Position numbers and translations under genes: made by a program. From assembly GCF_014235185.1 (NCBI RefSeq), contig NZ_CP060131.1, positions 317,501 to 381,500 on the forward strand: a stretch of DNA of 64,000 nucleotides, written 5' to 3'. The first letter of the stretch is position 1. Every line of letters starts with the position of its first letter. Shown one piece after another: positions 54,168 to 62,853 of this stretch. The notes beneath the pieces were generated by a model that saw only the letters and a list, made by a program, of their open reading frames with translations, was not told where the DNA came from and did no database searches. This stretch comes from Pseudonocardia petroleophila. GTDB lineage: Bacteria > Actinomycetota > Actinomycetes > Mycobacteriales > Pseudonocardiaceae.

Positions 54168-54970
54168 CAGTGGTCCTTGTCGGTGTAGAGGTGCAGGGCC
54201 GTCGGGTCGGCGCTGAACTGGGAGAACGGGAACGGCTCGGCCGACACGGCGGTGACGCCGGTGCCGAGGAAGGCGCGCGCGACGGCGCTGCCGGTCTGGG
54301 CGTAGACGATCAGCGGGATCCCGCGGTCGCGGCAGCGCGCGAGGATCACGTCGAACGTGCCGTTGCCGAGCGTCATGCCGGTCGCGACGACGGCGTCGGC
54401 GACGTCGAGGACGTCGGCCATGTCCCTGGTGACCGGGTCGCCCCACTGGGTCGCGGCCAGGTTGAGGTCGCACGGCAGCGGTTCCGCCCCCCGCTCGCGG
54501 ATGGCGGCCACGAGCGGGTTGACGACCCCGATCAGGGCGACGCGGGCGCCGGGTGCCACGTCGAGCAGGCTCGCCACGGCCGCGTCCCTGGCCCGCGCGC
54601 GGACCTCCGGCGGCCCGGCCGGGAGCGTCACGACGGCGGCGCCGGAGTCGCGGTGCGGCGCGACCGAGGCGAGGTAGGCGTCCAGCGCGGCGATCCGCAG
54701 CGCGGGCGGGCCGGTGCGCAGCAGGTCGGCGACCGGCGCCCCCGACGCGTCGGCGCAGATGCCGGGGTCCACCTCCCCGGCCTCGAACCCGCACGCCCCG
54801 AACGCCGTGCCGACCCGGACCAGCAGGTACTGGTTGCGGTAGGTCGTCGTGCCCCCGGCGAGGCGGGTGCCGTGGTGCACCCAGAAGACGCTGGTGGCGG
54901 TCACCTCCGCGGGCGGCGGCCCGTGCCCTCCGTCGAGGACCCGGTCGACGAGCCCCTGCACGCCCGTCAC
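54167..54970 (-). CDS. DUF364/DUF4213-type Rossmann-like chelation-domain protein
   Basis: A 267-residue protein I assign to the DUF4213/DUF364 architecture. The N-terminal part (about 1-80) has GTTTYRNQYLLVRVG and FGACGFEAGEVDPG. The C-terminal Rossmann-like part has VALIGVVNPLVAAIRERG, DLNLAATQWGDPVTRDMADV and DAVVATGMTLGNGTFDVIL. DUF364 is described as a putative heavy-metal chelation domain. In this operon it may handle the metal or the ligand in the cytoplasm. Enzymatic role unknown. GTG overlaps the upstream stop (GTGA). Confidence 0.78.
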   Translation of the reverse strand: MTGVQGLVDRVLDGGHGPPPAEVTATSVFWVHHGTRLAGGTTTYRNQYLLVRVGTAFGACGFEAGEVDPGICADASGAPVADLLRTGPPALRIAALDAYLASVAPHRDSGAAVVTLPAGPPEVRARARDAAVASLLDVAPGARVALIGVVNPLVAAIRERGAEPLPCDLNLAATQWGDPVTRDMADVLDVADAVVATGMTLGNGTFDVILARCRDRGIPLIVYAQTGSAVARAFLGTGVTAVSAEPFPFSQFSADPTALHLYTDKDH

Positions 54971-55971
54971 GAGGCGGCCCGGGCGAGCTGCTCCAGCGGC
55001 AGGGTCGACCACGGCAGCTCCAGCTCGTCGACGCCGCCGACGACGCGCGGCGCGAGGCCGTCGACCGCGGGGACGTCCTCGTGCCCGACGTACGCCGCGT
55101 CGACGTAGCGGTGCCCGGTGTCGGGGGCGAGGAACACGACCGTGCGCCCGGGGTGCAGCGCCCGCTCGTGGCGGGCCACCAGGTAGGCCGCGCCCGAGGA
55201 CAGCCCGGCGAACACGCCGCTGCGGCGCAGCAGCCCGATCGCCCCCGCCCGCGCGTACGGGAACGCCATCCAGTGCATGCGGTCGTAGAGGTCGTGGCGG
55301 ACGTTGCGGAACTCGATGGAGCTCCCGATCCCCGCGATGATCATGTCGGGATCGGCGGTGTGCTCCGCCCCGAACGTGACGCTGCCGAACGGCTGCAGCC
55401 CGACCAGCTCGACGTCGCGCCCGGCCCGGCGCAGGTAGGTGGCCAGCGCGCCGGTCGACGCCCCGGTCCCCACCCCGCCGACGATCGTCAGCGGGCCCGA
55501 CGGCAGGTCGGCGTCGACCGTCTCGGCGACCCCGCGGTAGCCGAGGTAGTGCACGCCGTCGTGGTACTGGCGCATCCAGTGGTAGCGCGGGTTGCGCAGC
55601 AGCAGCTCCCCGACGCGGTGGACGCGCAGGTTCTGGTCGAGCTTGAGGTCGGCCGAGGGCCGGACCTGCTCCAGCGTGGCGCCGAGGATCTCCAGCTGCA
55701 GGCGCAGCGTCCGGTCGACGGTGGTGGAGCCGACGATGTGGCAGCGCATCCCGTAGCGGTGGCACGCCAGCGCGAGCGCGTGGGCGTAGAGCCCGCTGGA
55801 GCTGTCGACGAGCGTGTCGCCGCGGCGCACGAGCCCGGACTCGACGAGGTGGCGCACCGCGCCCAGCGCCGAGCGGACCTTCATGACCTCGAAGCGCAGG
55901 CACACGACGCCGGGCTCGACCTGGATCGGGTCCGGGTCGGCGATCGCGTCCGCGCAGTGGGGGTGGATCAC
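54967..55971 (-). CDS. SbnA/CysK-like PLP-dependent enzyme
   Basis: A 334-residue fold-type II PLP enzyme. The likely PLP-binding Lys is Lys31 in FEVMKVRSALGAV; DSSSGLYAHALALACHRYG follows, and the phosphate-binding loop GGVGTGASTGAL is near residue 177. The K-region is unlike cysteine synthases (SxKDR) and more like SbnA-type enzymes, which join an amino acid to dehydroalanine from O-phosphoserine to build diaminopropionate-type ligands. Here it may make the backbone of a small chelator. GTG at 55971 overlaps the methyltransferase stop. No SbnB partner is present. Confidence 0.82.
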   Translation of the reverse strand: MIHPHCADAIADPDPIQVEPGVVCLRFEVMKVRSALGAVRHLVESGLVRRGDTLVDSSSGLYAHALALACHRYGMRCHIVGSTTVDRTLRLQLEILGATLEQVRPSADLKLDQNLRVHRVGELLLRNPRYHWMRQYHDGVHYLGYRGVAETVDADLPSGPLTIVGGVGTGASTGALATYLRRAGRDVELVGLQPFGSVTFGAEHTADPDMIIAGIGSSIEFRNVRHDLYDRMHWMAFPYARAGAIGLLRRSGVFAGLSSGAAYLVARHERALHPGRTVVFLAPDTGHRYVDAAYVGHEDVPAVDGLAPRVVGGVDELELPWSTLPLEQLARAAS

Positions 55972-56699
55972 GATCGGCGCAGGGCGAGCAGGAACGTCTG
56001 CACGTCGTCGCCCTCCCAGTCCTCGACGTGCACGACCTCGGCGTCGAACCCCGCGTCCAGGGCGATCGCGACGATGTCGCGCAGCGGCGCGGTGTTGGAG
56101 ACGATCAGGTACACGACCCCGCCGGGGGCGAGCAGGTCGCGCTCGACGAGCTGGCCGAAGAAGCGCGCGGCGATGTCGCGACCCACGCACAGGTTGCGGA
56201 CGATGTCGGGGTCGTCGGACAGGGGCAGCTCGATCGCGGGCGGGTTGAACGTCACGACGTCGACCTGCCGCCCGTCGGGGAAGCCCTCCCAGACGTCGGC
56301 GACGACGGGGAACAGCGGCGGACCGTCCGGCCCGACGATCCGCGCGTAGTGCCGGGCCGCGGTGCGGACGCTCTCCGGGTGGACGTCGAGGGCGTGCACG
56401 GCAGCCGCCCCGCGCACCCCGGCGACGACCGCCTCGACGCCGAGCCCGGCGCCCATCGCGGCGTACCGCAGGCCCGCGACGGGCAGCGTGCCGTCGAGCA
56501 GCCGGGCGTGCACCAGCCGGCTGGTCTCCCCGGGGTGGAACACCCCGGGCGGCAGGTCGAACTCCCAGCCGTTCCAGGTGTACGTGCGGTGCTCGTGGAT
56601 CGCCCGGCTCGGGGGGTTGATCGCGCGGATCTCCTCGGGCGGGAGCGTCTGCGGGAGCCGGTCGTGCAGGGCCCAGCCGGTGGCGCGGGTCGAGGTCAT
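55968..56699 (-). CDS. Class I methyltransferase with NPP motif, first gene of metallophore operon
   Basis: A 243-residue SAM-dependent methyltransferase. Motif I is YAAMGAGLGVEAVVAGVRG near 80; ALDVHPESVRTAARHYARI binds SAM, and VVTFNPPAIELPL holds the NPP motif of N-methylating enzymes (PrmC/RlmG-like). It could methylate the product of the neighbouring PLP enzyme. ATG at 56699 lies 15 bases from a Fur/Zur-type box. The gene has no housekeeping neighbours such as prfA, so a protein- or rRNA-modifying role is less likely. Stop overlaps the next gene. Confidence 0.85.
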   Translation of the reverse strand: MTSTRATGWALHDRLPQTLPPEEIRAINPPSRAIHEHRTYTWNGWEFDLPPGVFHPGETSRLVHARLLDGTLPVAGLRYAAMGAGLGVEAVVAGVRGAAAVHALDVHPESVRTAARHYARIVGPDGPPLFPVVADVWEGFPDGRQVDVVTFNPPAIELPLSDDPDIVRNLCVGRDIAARFFGQLVERDLLAPGGVVYLIVSNTAPLRDIVAIALDAGFDAEVVHVEDWEGDDVQTFLLALRRS

Positions 56700-56713
56700 G
56701 CACCCATCGTTAA

Positions 56714-56728
56714 TGACAACGATTATCA
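56714..56728. promoter_or_regulatory. Fur/Zur-type box in front of the metallophore operon
   Basis: TGACAACGATTATCA is a 7-1-7 imperfect palindrome (minus strand TGATAATCGTTGTCA), an island of AT in GC-rich DNA. It includes GATAAT, a perfect-looking -10 for the leftward operon whose ATG is 15 bases away. A metal-loaded Fur-family repressor bound here would block transcription. Iron or zinc specificity cannot be decided from the site. Confidence 0.8.
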
Positions 56729-56760
56729 GAACAAGCCTTTACGTGCGCATGGGTTCGTCG

Positions 56761-57423
56761 TCAGGTCCGGGCCACCCCGACGAGCACCCGCGCCGGCGCC
56801 GCCACGACGGGCCCCGGCCGGGCCGACGACCTGCGCCGACGCAGCCGGCGCACCCCCTCCACGACGAACCCGACGGCGCTGGCGAAGCAGAAGCCGACGA
56901 CGAGCGCGGTCACGGTGTCGTGCGCGAACGCCGCCCCGCCGACGAACCCGAGCACCGCCGACCACGACGCCGAGAGCAGCGTCCCGGGCACGGTGTAGCC
57001 GACGAACCGCGCCGCCGGGTAGCCGGTGGCGCCCGCCGCGAGCGTCGCCACGGTCCGCCCGCCCGGCAGGAACCGGGCCGTGAGCAGCACCGTGCCGCCG
57101 CGGCGGTGCAGCAGCCGCGCGACCCGGTCGTAGTTCTCGGCGCGCCGCCCGTCGGTGGCGTAGCGCGACCGGACCGCGGGCCCGACCCCGCGCCCGATCA
57201 GGTACCCCAGCCCCTCCCCGAGGAACGAGCCGAGCGCGGCCGCCGCGATCACGGCGACCAGGCTCTGCTCCCCCGTCACCGCCGACACCCCGGCCGCGAT
57301 GATCAGCGCCTCGCTCGGCACCACCGGCAGCAGCGCGTCGACCAGCGCCATCCCGACGATCACCGCGAGCAGCCACGGCGACGCGAGCGCGGCCTCGGTG
57401 ACGGACCGGAGGATGTCGACCAT
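56761..57423 (-). CDS. DedA-family (VTT domain) membrane protein
   Basis: A 220-residue DedA protein with four to six hydrophobic segments. VVPSEALIIAAGVSAV, GSFLGEGLGYLIGRGVG and the conserved FLPGGRTVATLAAGATG (Arg in the re-entrant loop) are typical. Members take part in lipid flipping and membrane homeostasis. ATG at 57423 starts just before MVDILRSV; upstream in-frame sequence is not conserved-looking. It ends 61 bases before the metallophore operon in the same direction, with the Fur-type box in between. Confidence 0.88.
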   Translation of the reverse strand: MVDILRSVTEAALASPWLLAVIVGMALVDALLPVVPSEALIIAAGVSAVTGEQSLVAVIAAAALGSFLGEGLGYLIGRGVGPAVRSRYATDGRRAENYDRVARLLHRRGGTVLLTARFLPGGRTVATLAAGATGYPAARFVGYTVPGTLLSASWSAVLGFVGGAAFAHDTVTALVVGFCFASAVGFVVEGVRRLRRRRSSARPGPVVAAPARVLVGVART

Positions 57424-57577
57424 GCGCCTCAGAATGCCGAGGTCGGCACCCTGATACATCGGTAGGAAGTCTGAGGTTCCTCGGGGATGACCCCGACTTC
57501 CGGCCGTCCGCTGAACCGTTCGCGACCGGGTGCCGTGTGGGAGGTGGACACACCGCTCCCCCACGGAGGTTCACCCC

Positions 57578-58075
57578 ATGTTCCGCACGTCCGCCCTCGC
57601 CGCCGTCGCGGCCCTCGCCGCCGTCGCGCTGACGGCCTGCTCCACCGGGAGCGACGACGGGTACGGCAACGCGCCCGCGGCCGCACCCGAGACCCTGGCC
57701 GCCCCGGCGGGCACCGTCCTCGCCGCCAACAGCACCGCCCAGCTGGGCGCGGTCGTCGTCGACGGGCTGGGGTGGACGCTGTACCGCTTCGACGACGACA
57801 CCGCCGACCCCCCGGCGTCGAACTGCGCGGGCGACTGCGCGACGACCTGGCCGCCCGTGCTCGCCGAGCCCGGCACGCCCCTGACGGTCGACGGCGTCGA
57901 CCAGGCCGCGGTCGGCACGATCACCCGCGAGGACGGCGGCGTGCAGCTCACCATCGGCGGCTGGCCGGTCTACCGCTACGCCGCCGACTCCGCTCCCGGC
58001 GCCACTGACGGGAACGGGGTCGGGGAGAAGTGGTTCGCCGTGACCCCCGACGGCGGTCGCGCCGAGGCTCCCTAG
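57578..58075 (+). CDS. Secreted-repeat lipoprotein
   Basis: A 165-residue lipoprotein. Signal about 1-19 with the lipobox LTAC (Cys20). The mature part has two copies of the 'secreted repeat of unknown function' (about 50-100 and 115-160): GWTLYRFDDDTADPPASNCA with CAGDCATTWPPVLAEPG, then GWPVYRYAADSAPGATDG and GEKWFAVTPDGG. Function unknown; possibly cell-envelope redox or metal-related. ATG at 57578 has CACGGAGGT upstream. Its stop overlaps the Cys-rich mini-gene (CTAG). Confidence 0.9.
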   Translation: MFRTSALAAVAALAAVALTACSTGSDDGYGNAPAAAPETLAAPAGTVLAANSTAQLGAVVVDGLGWTLYRFDDDTADPPASNCAGDCATTWPPVLAEPGTPLTVDGVDQAAVGTITREDGGVQLTIGGWPVYRYAADSAPGATDGNGVGEKWFAVTPDGGRAEAP

Positions 58076-58272
58076 CCGCCGACGAGCACCTCGTCGAGGA
58101 CGCCCTCGCGGATGTCGTCGACGAGGTCGGAGAGCTGGCCGACGCTCATCTGGATGCGCTGGCCGAAGTCGTCGGTGATGACGATGCGCTTCTCCGGCGC
58201 GGCGGCGTCGTCGACGAACAGCTCCGGGCAGCCGCAGTTGCACTGTCCGCAGAAGGTGGCGATGTGGCGCAC
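58072..58272 (-). CDS. Cys-rich mini-protein (conserved actinobacterial)
   Basis: A 66-residue protein with FCGQCNCGCPELFVDD near the start, four Cys in a CxxCxCxC pattern likely to bind a metal, then RRIVITDDFG-like RIVITDDFGQRIQMSVGQL and a helical tail. Similar small proteins occur widely in Streptomyces and relatives, but I know no function. GTG at 58272 with GGGAG ten bases upstream is the best start. Convergent stop overlap with the secreted-repeat lipoprotein. Confidence 0.75.
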   Translation of the reverse strand: MRHIATFCGQCNCGCPELFVDDAAAPEKRIVITDDFGQRIQMSVGQLSDLVDDIREGVLDEVLVGG

Positions 58273-58316
58273 GGCGAAGTCACTCCCGGTGGTCGGACGG
58301 ACACGGACCTCCGAGA

Positions 58317-59168
58317 CTAGGCGGACGACCGACCGGACGGAACCGGCGCGCGACGCCGACCACCGCGCAGCGCGGCCACCAGCGGGCCCACCGGCGCCGG
58401 CCGGTCGGGGTCGCGCCGCGCCGCCGCGAGGGCGCGCAGCGTCGCGAGGTGGATCCCGACGGAGGCGTCCGCGGGCTGGGTCTGCACCACCAGCTCGGTG
58501 CTCCACTCCCGGGCCGGGTCGGTGCGCCACCGCCCCAGCAGCGCCTCCGGCCGCTCGCCGGGCCCCACGATCCGGACGGCCGCGACGCGCGGCTCCCCCG
58601 CGGCCCGCGCCCAGTAGCGGGCGAGGTGCGGGGCGGTGTCGGCCCGTCCGGTCAGGATCCCCATGCCCCGCGACCCGGCCGCGGCGACGCCGTCGGCGGT
58701 GCCGGTGGCCTGCCACAGCCGCGCGTCGAGGCCGGGGGCGGCGGGCACGATCTCCGCGAGGTGCGCGCGCAGGGCGTCGACGGCGGCGGTGCAGTCGGCG
58801 TGGCGCCGCGCGTGGTCGCGGCCGAACGCCTCCGACGCCGCCGCGTCCGCCCCGGCCCCGACGCCGAGCTCCAGCCGGCCGCCGCTGAGCACGTCGAGCA
58901 CGGCGGCGTCCTCGGCCAGGCGCCGCGGGTCCTCCAGGGCGGCGGCGACCACGGCGGTGCCGAGCCGGATCGTCGAGGTCGCCTGGGCCACCGCGGCGAG
59001 CAGCACCAGCGGCGAGGGCAGCAGGCCGTCGAGGTGGCCGTCGTGGTGCTGGGCGACCCAGAAGGAGGAGAAGCCGAGCTCCTCGGCCGCGACGGCCAGC
59101 GTCACCGTGTCGCGGTACGCCTGCGCGGGCGCCGGACCGGCCACGTGCGTGAGGTACCCGAGCCGCAT
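58317..59168 (-). CDS. LLM-class flavin-dependent oxidoreductase
   Basis: A 283-residue luciferase-like monooxygenase: LAVAAEELGFSSFWVAQHHDG near 25-45 (typical FWVAEHH-like block), TSTIRLGTAVVAAALEDPRRLAEDAAVLD, and RLELGVGAGADAAASEAFG. The protein is shorter than usual (about 330), with a compressed C-terminal half. It may use FMN or F420. ATG at 59168. No clear partner genes; the divergent neighbour starts the pyrimidine operon 180 bases away. Confidence 0.85.
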   Translation of the reverse strand: MRLGYLTHVAGPAPAQAYRDTVTLAVAAEELGFSSFWVAQHHDGHLDGLLPSPLVLLAAVAQATSTIRLGTAVVAAALEDPRRLAEDAAVLDVLSGGRLELGVGAGADAAASEAFGRDHARRHADCTAAVDALRAHLAEIVPAAPGLDARLWQATGTADGVAAAGSRGMGILTGRADTAPHLARYWARAAGEPRVAAVRIVGPGERPEALLGRWRTDPAREWSTELVVQTQPADASVGIHLATLRALAAARRDPDRPAPVGPLVAALRGGRRRAPVPSGRSSA

Positions 59169-59348
59169 GACGGAACGCTACCGGCGACCACGCACAGCGA
59201 GCACACCGGCCGTGTGAACGCCGCGTGACGGTCCGGCCCACGATCTTGTCCGGCCCCCCGCCGGGGCGCGAGAGTGACGATCCCCTTGCGCGGACCGGGC
59301 TCCCGGTCCGACAGTGGGCCGCTGTCGAGAACGAGGGACGTGAGGCGC

Positions 59349-60194
59349 ATGACCGACGGGATCGTCCGGGCCGCCATCCTGCAGGCCAAGTGGACCGGGG
59401 ACACCGCGTCCATGATCGAGGTGCACGAGTCCTACGCGCGGGCCGCCGCCGAGCAGGGGGCGCAGGTGATGGGCTTCCAGGAGGTCTTCAACGCCCCCTA
59501 CTTCTGCCAGGTGCAGGAGTCCGAGCACTACCGCTGGGCCGAGCGGGTGCCCGACGGGCCCACCGTCGTGCGGATGCAGGCGCTCGCGCGGGAGACCGGG
59601 ATGGTGCTGGTCGTGCCGGTCTTCGAGGTCGAGGACTCCGGGCACTACTACAACACCGCCGCCGTGATCGACGCCGACGGCACCGTGCTCGGCAAGTACC
59701 GCAAGCACCACATCCCGCAGGTCAAGGGCTTCTGGGAGAAGTTCTACTTCCGTCCGGGCAACCTCGGCTGGCCGGTCTTTGAGACCGCCGTCGGGAGGAT
59801 CGGCGTCTACATCTGCTACGACCGGCACTTCCCCGAGGGGTGGCGCGCGCTGGGCCTGGCCGGGGCGCAGATCGTGTTCAACCCCTCGGCCACGAGCCGC
59901 GGCCTCAGCTCGTACCTGTGGAAGCTGGAGCAGCCGGCCGCGGCCGTCGCCAACGAGTACTTCGTCGCCGCGATCAACCGCGTGGGCGTGGAGGAGTACG
60001 GCGACAACGACTTCTACGGCACGAGCTACTTCGTCGACCCCCGCGGCCAGTTCGTCGGGGACGTGGCGTCGGGGAACGACGAGGAGCTCGTCGTCCGCGA
60101 CCTCGACCTCGGCCTGATCGACGAGGTGCGCCAGCAGTGGGCGTTCTACCGCGACCGCCGGCCCGACGCCTACGGCCCGCTGGTGCAGTCGTGA
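59349..60194 (+). CDS. Nitrilase-superfamily amidohydrolase (beta-ureidopropionase-like)
   Basis: A 281-residue carbon-nitrogen hydrolase with the Glu-Lys-Cys triad: Glu45 in MGFQEVFNAP, Lys119 in LGKYRKHHIP, Cys156 in YICYDRHFPEG. The insert FWEKFYFRPGN fits N-carbamoyl-beta-alanine or N-carbamoylputrescine amidases. With a dihydropyrimidinase two genes downstream it most likely hydrolyses N-carbamoyl-beta-amino acids, releasing CO2 and ammonia. ATG at 59349 follows GTGAGG; no stronger upstream start. Ends in a GTGA overlap with the aminotransferase. Confidence 0.9.
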   Translation: MTDGIVRAAILQAKWTGDTASMIEVHESYARAAAEQGAQVMGFQEVFNAPYFCQVQESEHYRWAERVPDGPTVVRMQALARETGMVLVVPVFEVEDSGHYYNTAAVIDADGTVLGKYRKHHIPQVKGFWEKFYFRPGNLGWPVFETAVGRIGVYICYDRHFPEGWRALGLAGAQIVFNPSATSRGLSSYLWKLEQPAAAVANEYFVAAINRVGVEEYGDNDFYGTSYFVDPRGQFVGDVASGNDEELVVRDLDLGLIDEVRQQWAFYRDRRPDAYGPLVQS

Positions 60195-61471
60195 GCCTCT
60201 ACGAGCGCACGCGCGCGGTCCTGCCCTCCTGGCTGGCGATCTACTACGAGGAGCCGATCGAGCTCGACCGCGGCGACGGCCGCCACGTCTGGGACGCCGA
60301 CGGCAACCGCTACCTCGACTTCTTCGGCGGCATCCTCACCACGATGACGGCGCACGCCCTGCCCGAGGTGACCAAGGCCGTCGCCGACCAGGCCGGGAAG
60401 ATCATCCACAGCTCCACGCTGTACCTGAACCGGCCGATGGTGGAGCTGGCCGAGCAGATCGCGACGGTCTCGGGGATTCCGGACGCCAAGGTGTTCCTGA
60501 CCCCGAGCGGCACCGAGGCCAACGACGCCGCGCTGCTGCTGGCGTCGTCGCTGCGGCGCAGCAACCAGATCCTCGCGCTGCGCAACAGCTACCACGGCCG
60601 CTCGTTCTCGACGATCGCGATCACCGGCAACCGGTCGTGGAGCCCGACCTCGCTCTCGCCGTTCCAGACCTACTACGTGCACGGCGGCCAGCAGTACCGC
60701 TCCCCGTTCGCGGGCCTGTCCGACGGCGAGTACATCGCGGCGTGCGTCGCCGACCTGCGCGAGGTGCTCGACCAGTCCGGCGGTGACGTCGCGGCGTTCA
60801 TCGCCGAGCCGATCCAGGGCGTCGGCGGGTTCACCTCGGGCCCCGACGGGCTGCTGGGCGCGTTCGCCTCCGTCCTGCGGGAAAAGGGGATCCTGTGGAT
60901 CTCCGACGAGGTGCAGACCGGCTGGGGCCGCACCGGCGAGCACTTCTGGGGCTGGCAGGCCAGCGGCGCCGTCCCGGACCTGGTGACGTTCGCGAAGGGC
61001 ATCGGCAACGGGCTGTCGATGGGCGGCGTGATCGCCCCGGCGTCGATCATGGACTCGTTGGGCGCCAACCACATCTCGACGTTCGGCGGCTCGCCGCTGA
61101 CGTCAGCGGGCGCGCTCGCGAACCTGCGCTACCTGCTCGACAACGATCTGCAGGCCAACGCCGCCGCCCGCGGCCCGGCCCTGTTCGACGGCCTGCGCGC
61201 GCTCGGCTCGCCGGTCGTCGGCGACGTCCGGGGCAAGGGTCTGATGCTCGGCGTCGAGCTGGTGCGCCCCGGCACCGGGACGCCCGGCGACCCCGCCCCG
61301 GAGATAGCGACGGCGGTGCTGGAGGGCTGCAAGCGGCGCGGCCTGCTGGTCGGCAAGGGCGGGCTGCACGGCAACGTCCTGCGCATCGCCCCACCCCTGA
61401 CCCTGACGGCCGACGAGGCGGCGGAGGGCCTGGCCGCCCTGCTGGCCGCGATCGAGGAGGCGACCCCGTGA
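60191..61471 (+). CDS. Class III aminotransferase (beta-alanine/AGXT2-like)
   Basis: A 426-residue PLP enzyme of the omega-aminotransferase class. SGTEANDAALLLA near 106-118 binds the cofactor phosphate, Asp239 in ISDEVQTGWGRTG pairs with the pyridine nitrogen, and the Schiff-base Lys269 lies in TFAKGIGNG. ISTFGGSPLTSA follows. It would pass the amino group of beta-alanine (or 3-aminoisobutyrate) to pyruvate or glyoxylate, the last step after the amidohydrolase. GTG start overlaps the upstream stop; the next gene starts in its stop. Confidence 0.92.
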   Translation: MSLYERTRAVLPSWLAIYYEEPIELDRGDGRHVWDADGNRYLDFFGGILTTMTAHALPEVTKAVADQAGKIIHSSTLYLNRPMVELAEQIATVSGIPDAKVFLTPSGTEANDAALLLASSLRRSNQILALRNSYHGRSFSTIAITGNRSWSPTSLSPFQTYYVHGGQQYRSPFAGLSDGEYIAACVADLREVLDQSGGDVAAFIAEPIQGVGGFTSGPDGLLGAFASVLREKGILWISDEVQTGWGRTGEHFWGWQASGAVPDLVTFAKGIGNGLSMGGVIAPASIMDSLGANHISTFGGSPLTSAGALANLRYLLDNDLQANAAARGPALFDGLRALGSPVVGDVRGKGLMLGVELVRPGTGTPGDPAPEIATAVLEGCKRRGLLVGKGGLHGNVLRIAPPLTLTADEAAEGLAALLAAIEEATP

Positions 61472-62853
61472 GCCGCACGCTGATCACCGGCGGGACCGTC
61501 ATCACGGCGTCGGACGAGATGGCCGTCGACGTGCTCGTCGAGGACGGGACGGTCGTCGCGCTGGGCGTCGGGCAGGACTGGACGGCCGACACCGTCCTCG
61601 ACGCGACCGGGAAGTACGTCATCCCCGGCGGCGTCGACGCCCACACGCACATGGAGATGCCCTTCGGCGGCACCTACGCCGCCGACACGTTCGAGACCGG
61701 CACCCGGGCCGCGGCCTGGGGCGGCACGACCACGATCGTCGACTTCGCGATCCAGTCGGTCGGCGGCTCGCTGCGCGAGGGCCTCGACGCGTGGCACGCG
61801 AAGGCCGAGGGCCGCTGCGCGATCGACTACGCGTTCCACATGATCCTGGCCGACGTCAACGACTCGTCGCTCAAGGAGATGGAGGCGCTCGTCGGCGAGG
61901 GCGTCACCAGCTTCAAGCTGTTCATGGCCTATCCCGGCGTGTTCTACAGCGACGACGGCAAGATCCTGCGCGCGATGCAGAAGGGCGCCGAGACCGGCGC
62001 GCTGACGATGATGCACGCCGAGAACGGCATCGCGATCGACGTGCTCGTGGAGCAGGCGCTGGCCCGCGGTGAGACCGACCCGCGCGTGCACGGCGAGGTC
62101 CGGCGCGAGCTGCTGGAGACCGAGGCGACGCACCGCGCGATCAAGCTGGCGCAGGTCGCGGGCGCCCCGCTCTACGTCGTGCACCTCTCCGCGCGCTCGG
62201 CGCTCGCGGAGATCGCGAAGGCCCGCGACGAGGGCTACAACGCCTTCGCCGAGACCTGCCCGCAGTACCTGTTCCTGTCCACCGACGACCTGGCGCGGCC
62301 CGGCTTCGAGGGCGCCAAGTACGTCTGCTCCACGCCGCTGCGACCGAAGGACCACCAGGCCGACCTGTGGCGGGGGCTGCGCACCGACGACCTGTCCGTG
62401 GTCTCCACCGACCACTGCCCGTTCTGCTTCACCGGGCAGAAGGAGATGGGGATCGGCGACTTCTCCAAGATCCCCAACGGGCTGCCGGGCGTCGAGAACC
62501 GGATGGACCTGCTGCACCAGGGCGTCGTCGACGGGCACATCTCGCGGCGGCGCTGGATCGAGATCGCCTGCGCCACCCCGGCGCGGATGTTCGGCCTCTA
62601 CCCGCGCAAGGGCACCATCGCGCCCGGGGCCGACGCCGACATCGTGATCTACGACCCGGCCGCCACGCAGGTGATCTCCGCGCAGACGCACCACATGGCC
62701 GTCGACTACTCGGCGTACGAAGGCAAGCAGATCACCGGGAGGGTCGAGACGGTGCTCTCCCGCGGCCGCGTCGTGATCGACGGCGGCGCCTACCACGGGA
62801 GGCCCGGCGACGGCGCCTACCTGCGCCGCGACACCTGCCAGTACCTGCGGTGA
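61468..62853 (+). CDS. hydA: Dihydropyrimidinase / hydantoinase
   Basis: A 461-residue cyclic amidohydrolase with a binuclear metal site. His59 and His61 (DAHTHMEMPFGG), the carboxylated Lys150 (TSFKLFMAYPG), His183 (MMHAEN), His239 (VVHLSA) and Asp315 (VVSTDHCPF) are all in place. It opens 5,6-dihydrouracil or hydantoin rings to N-carbamoyl products. Length and motifs are standard for D-hydantoinases. GTG at 61468 overlaps the aminotransferase stop. The enzyme that first reduces the pyrimidine is not in the window, unless the F420-type oxidoreductase next door has a related role. Confidence 0.94.
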   Translation: MSRTLITGGTVITASDEMAVDVLVEDGTVVALGVGQDWTADTVLDATGKYVIPGGVDAHTHMEMPFGGTYAADTFETGTRAAAWGGTTTIVDFAIQSVGGSLREGLDAWHAKAEGRCAIDYAFHMILADVNDSSLKEMEALVGEGVTSFKLFMAYPGVFYSDDGKILRAMQKGAETGALTMMHAENGIAIDVLVEQALARGETDPRVHGEVRRELLETEATHRAIKLAQVAGAPLYVVHLSARSALAEIAKARDEGYNAFAETCPQYLFLSTDDLARPGFEGAKYVCSTPLRPKDHQADLWRGLRTDDLSVVSTDHCPFCFTGQKEMGIGDFSKIPNGLPGVENRMDLLHQGVVDGHISRRRWIEIACATPARMFGLYPRKGTIAPGADADIVIYDPAATQVISAQTHHMAVDYSAYEGKQITGRVETVLSRGRVVIDGGAYHGRPGDGAYLRRDTCQYLR

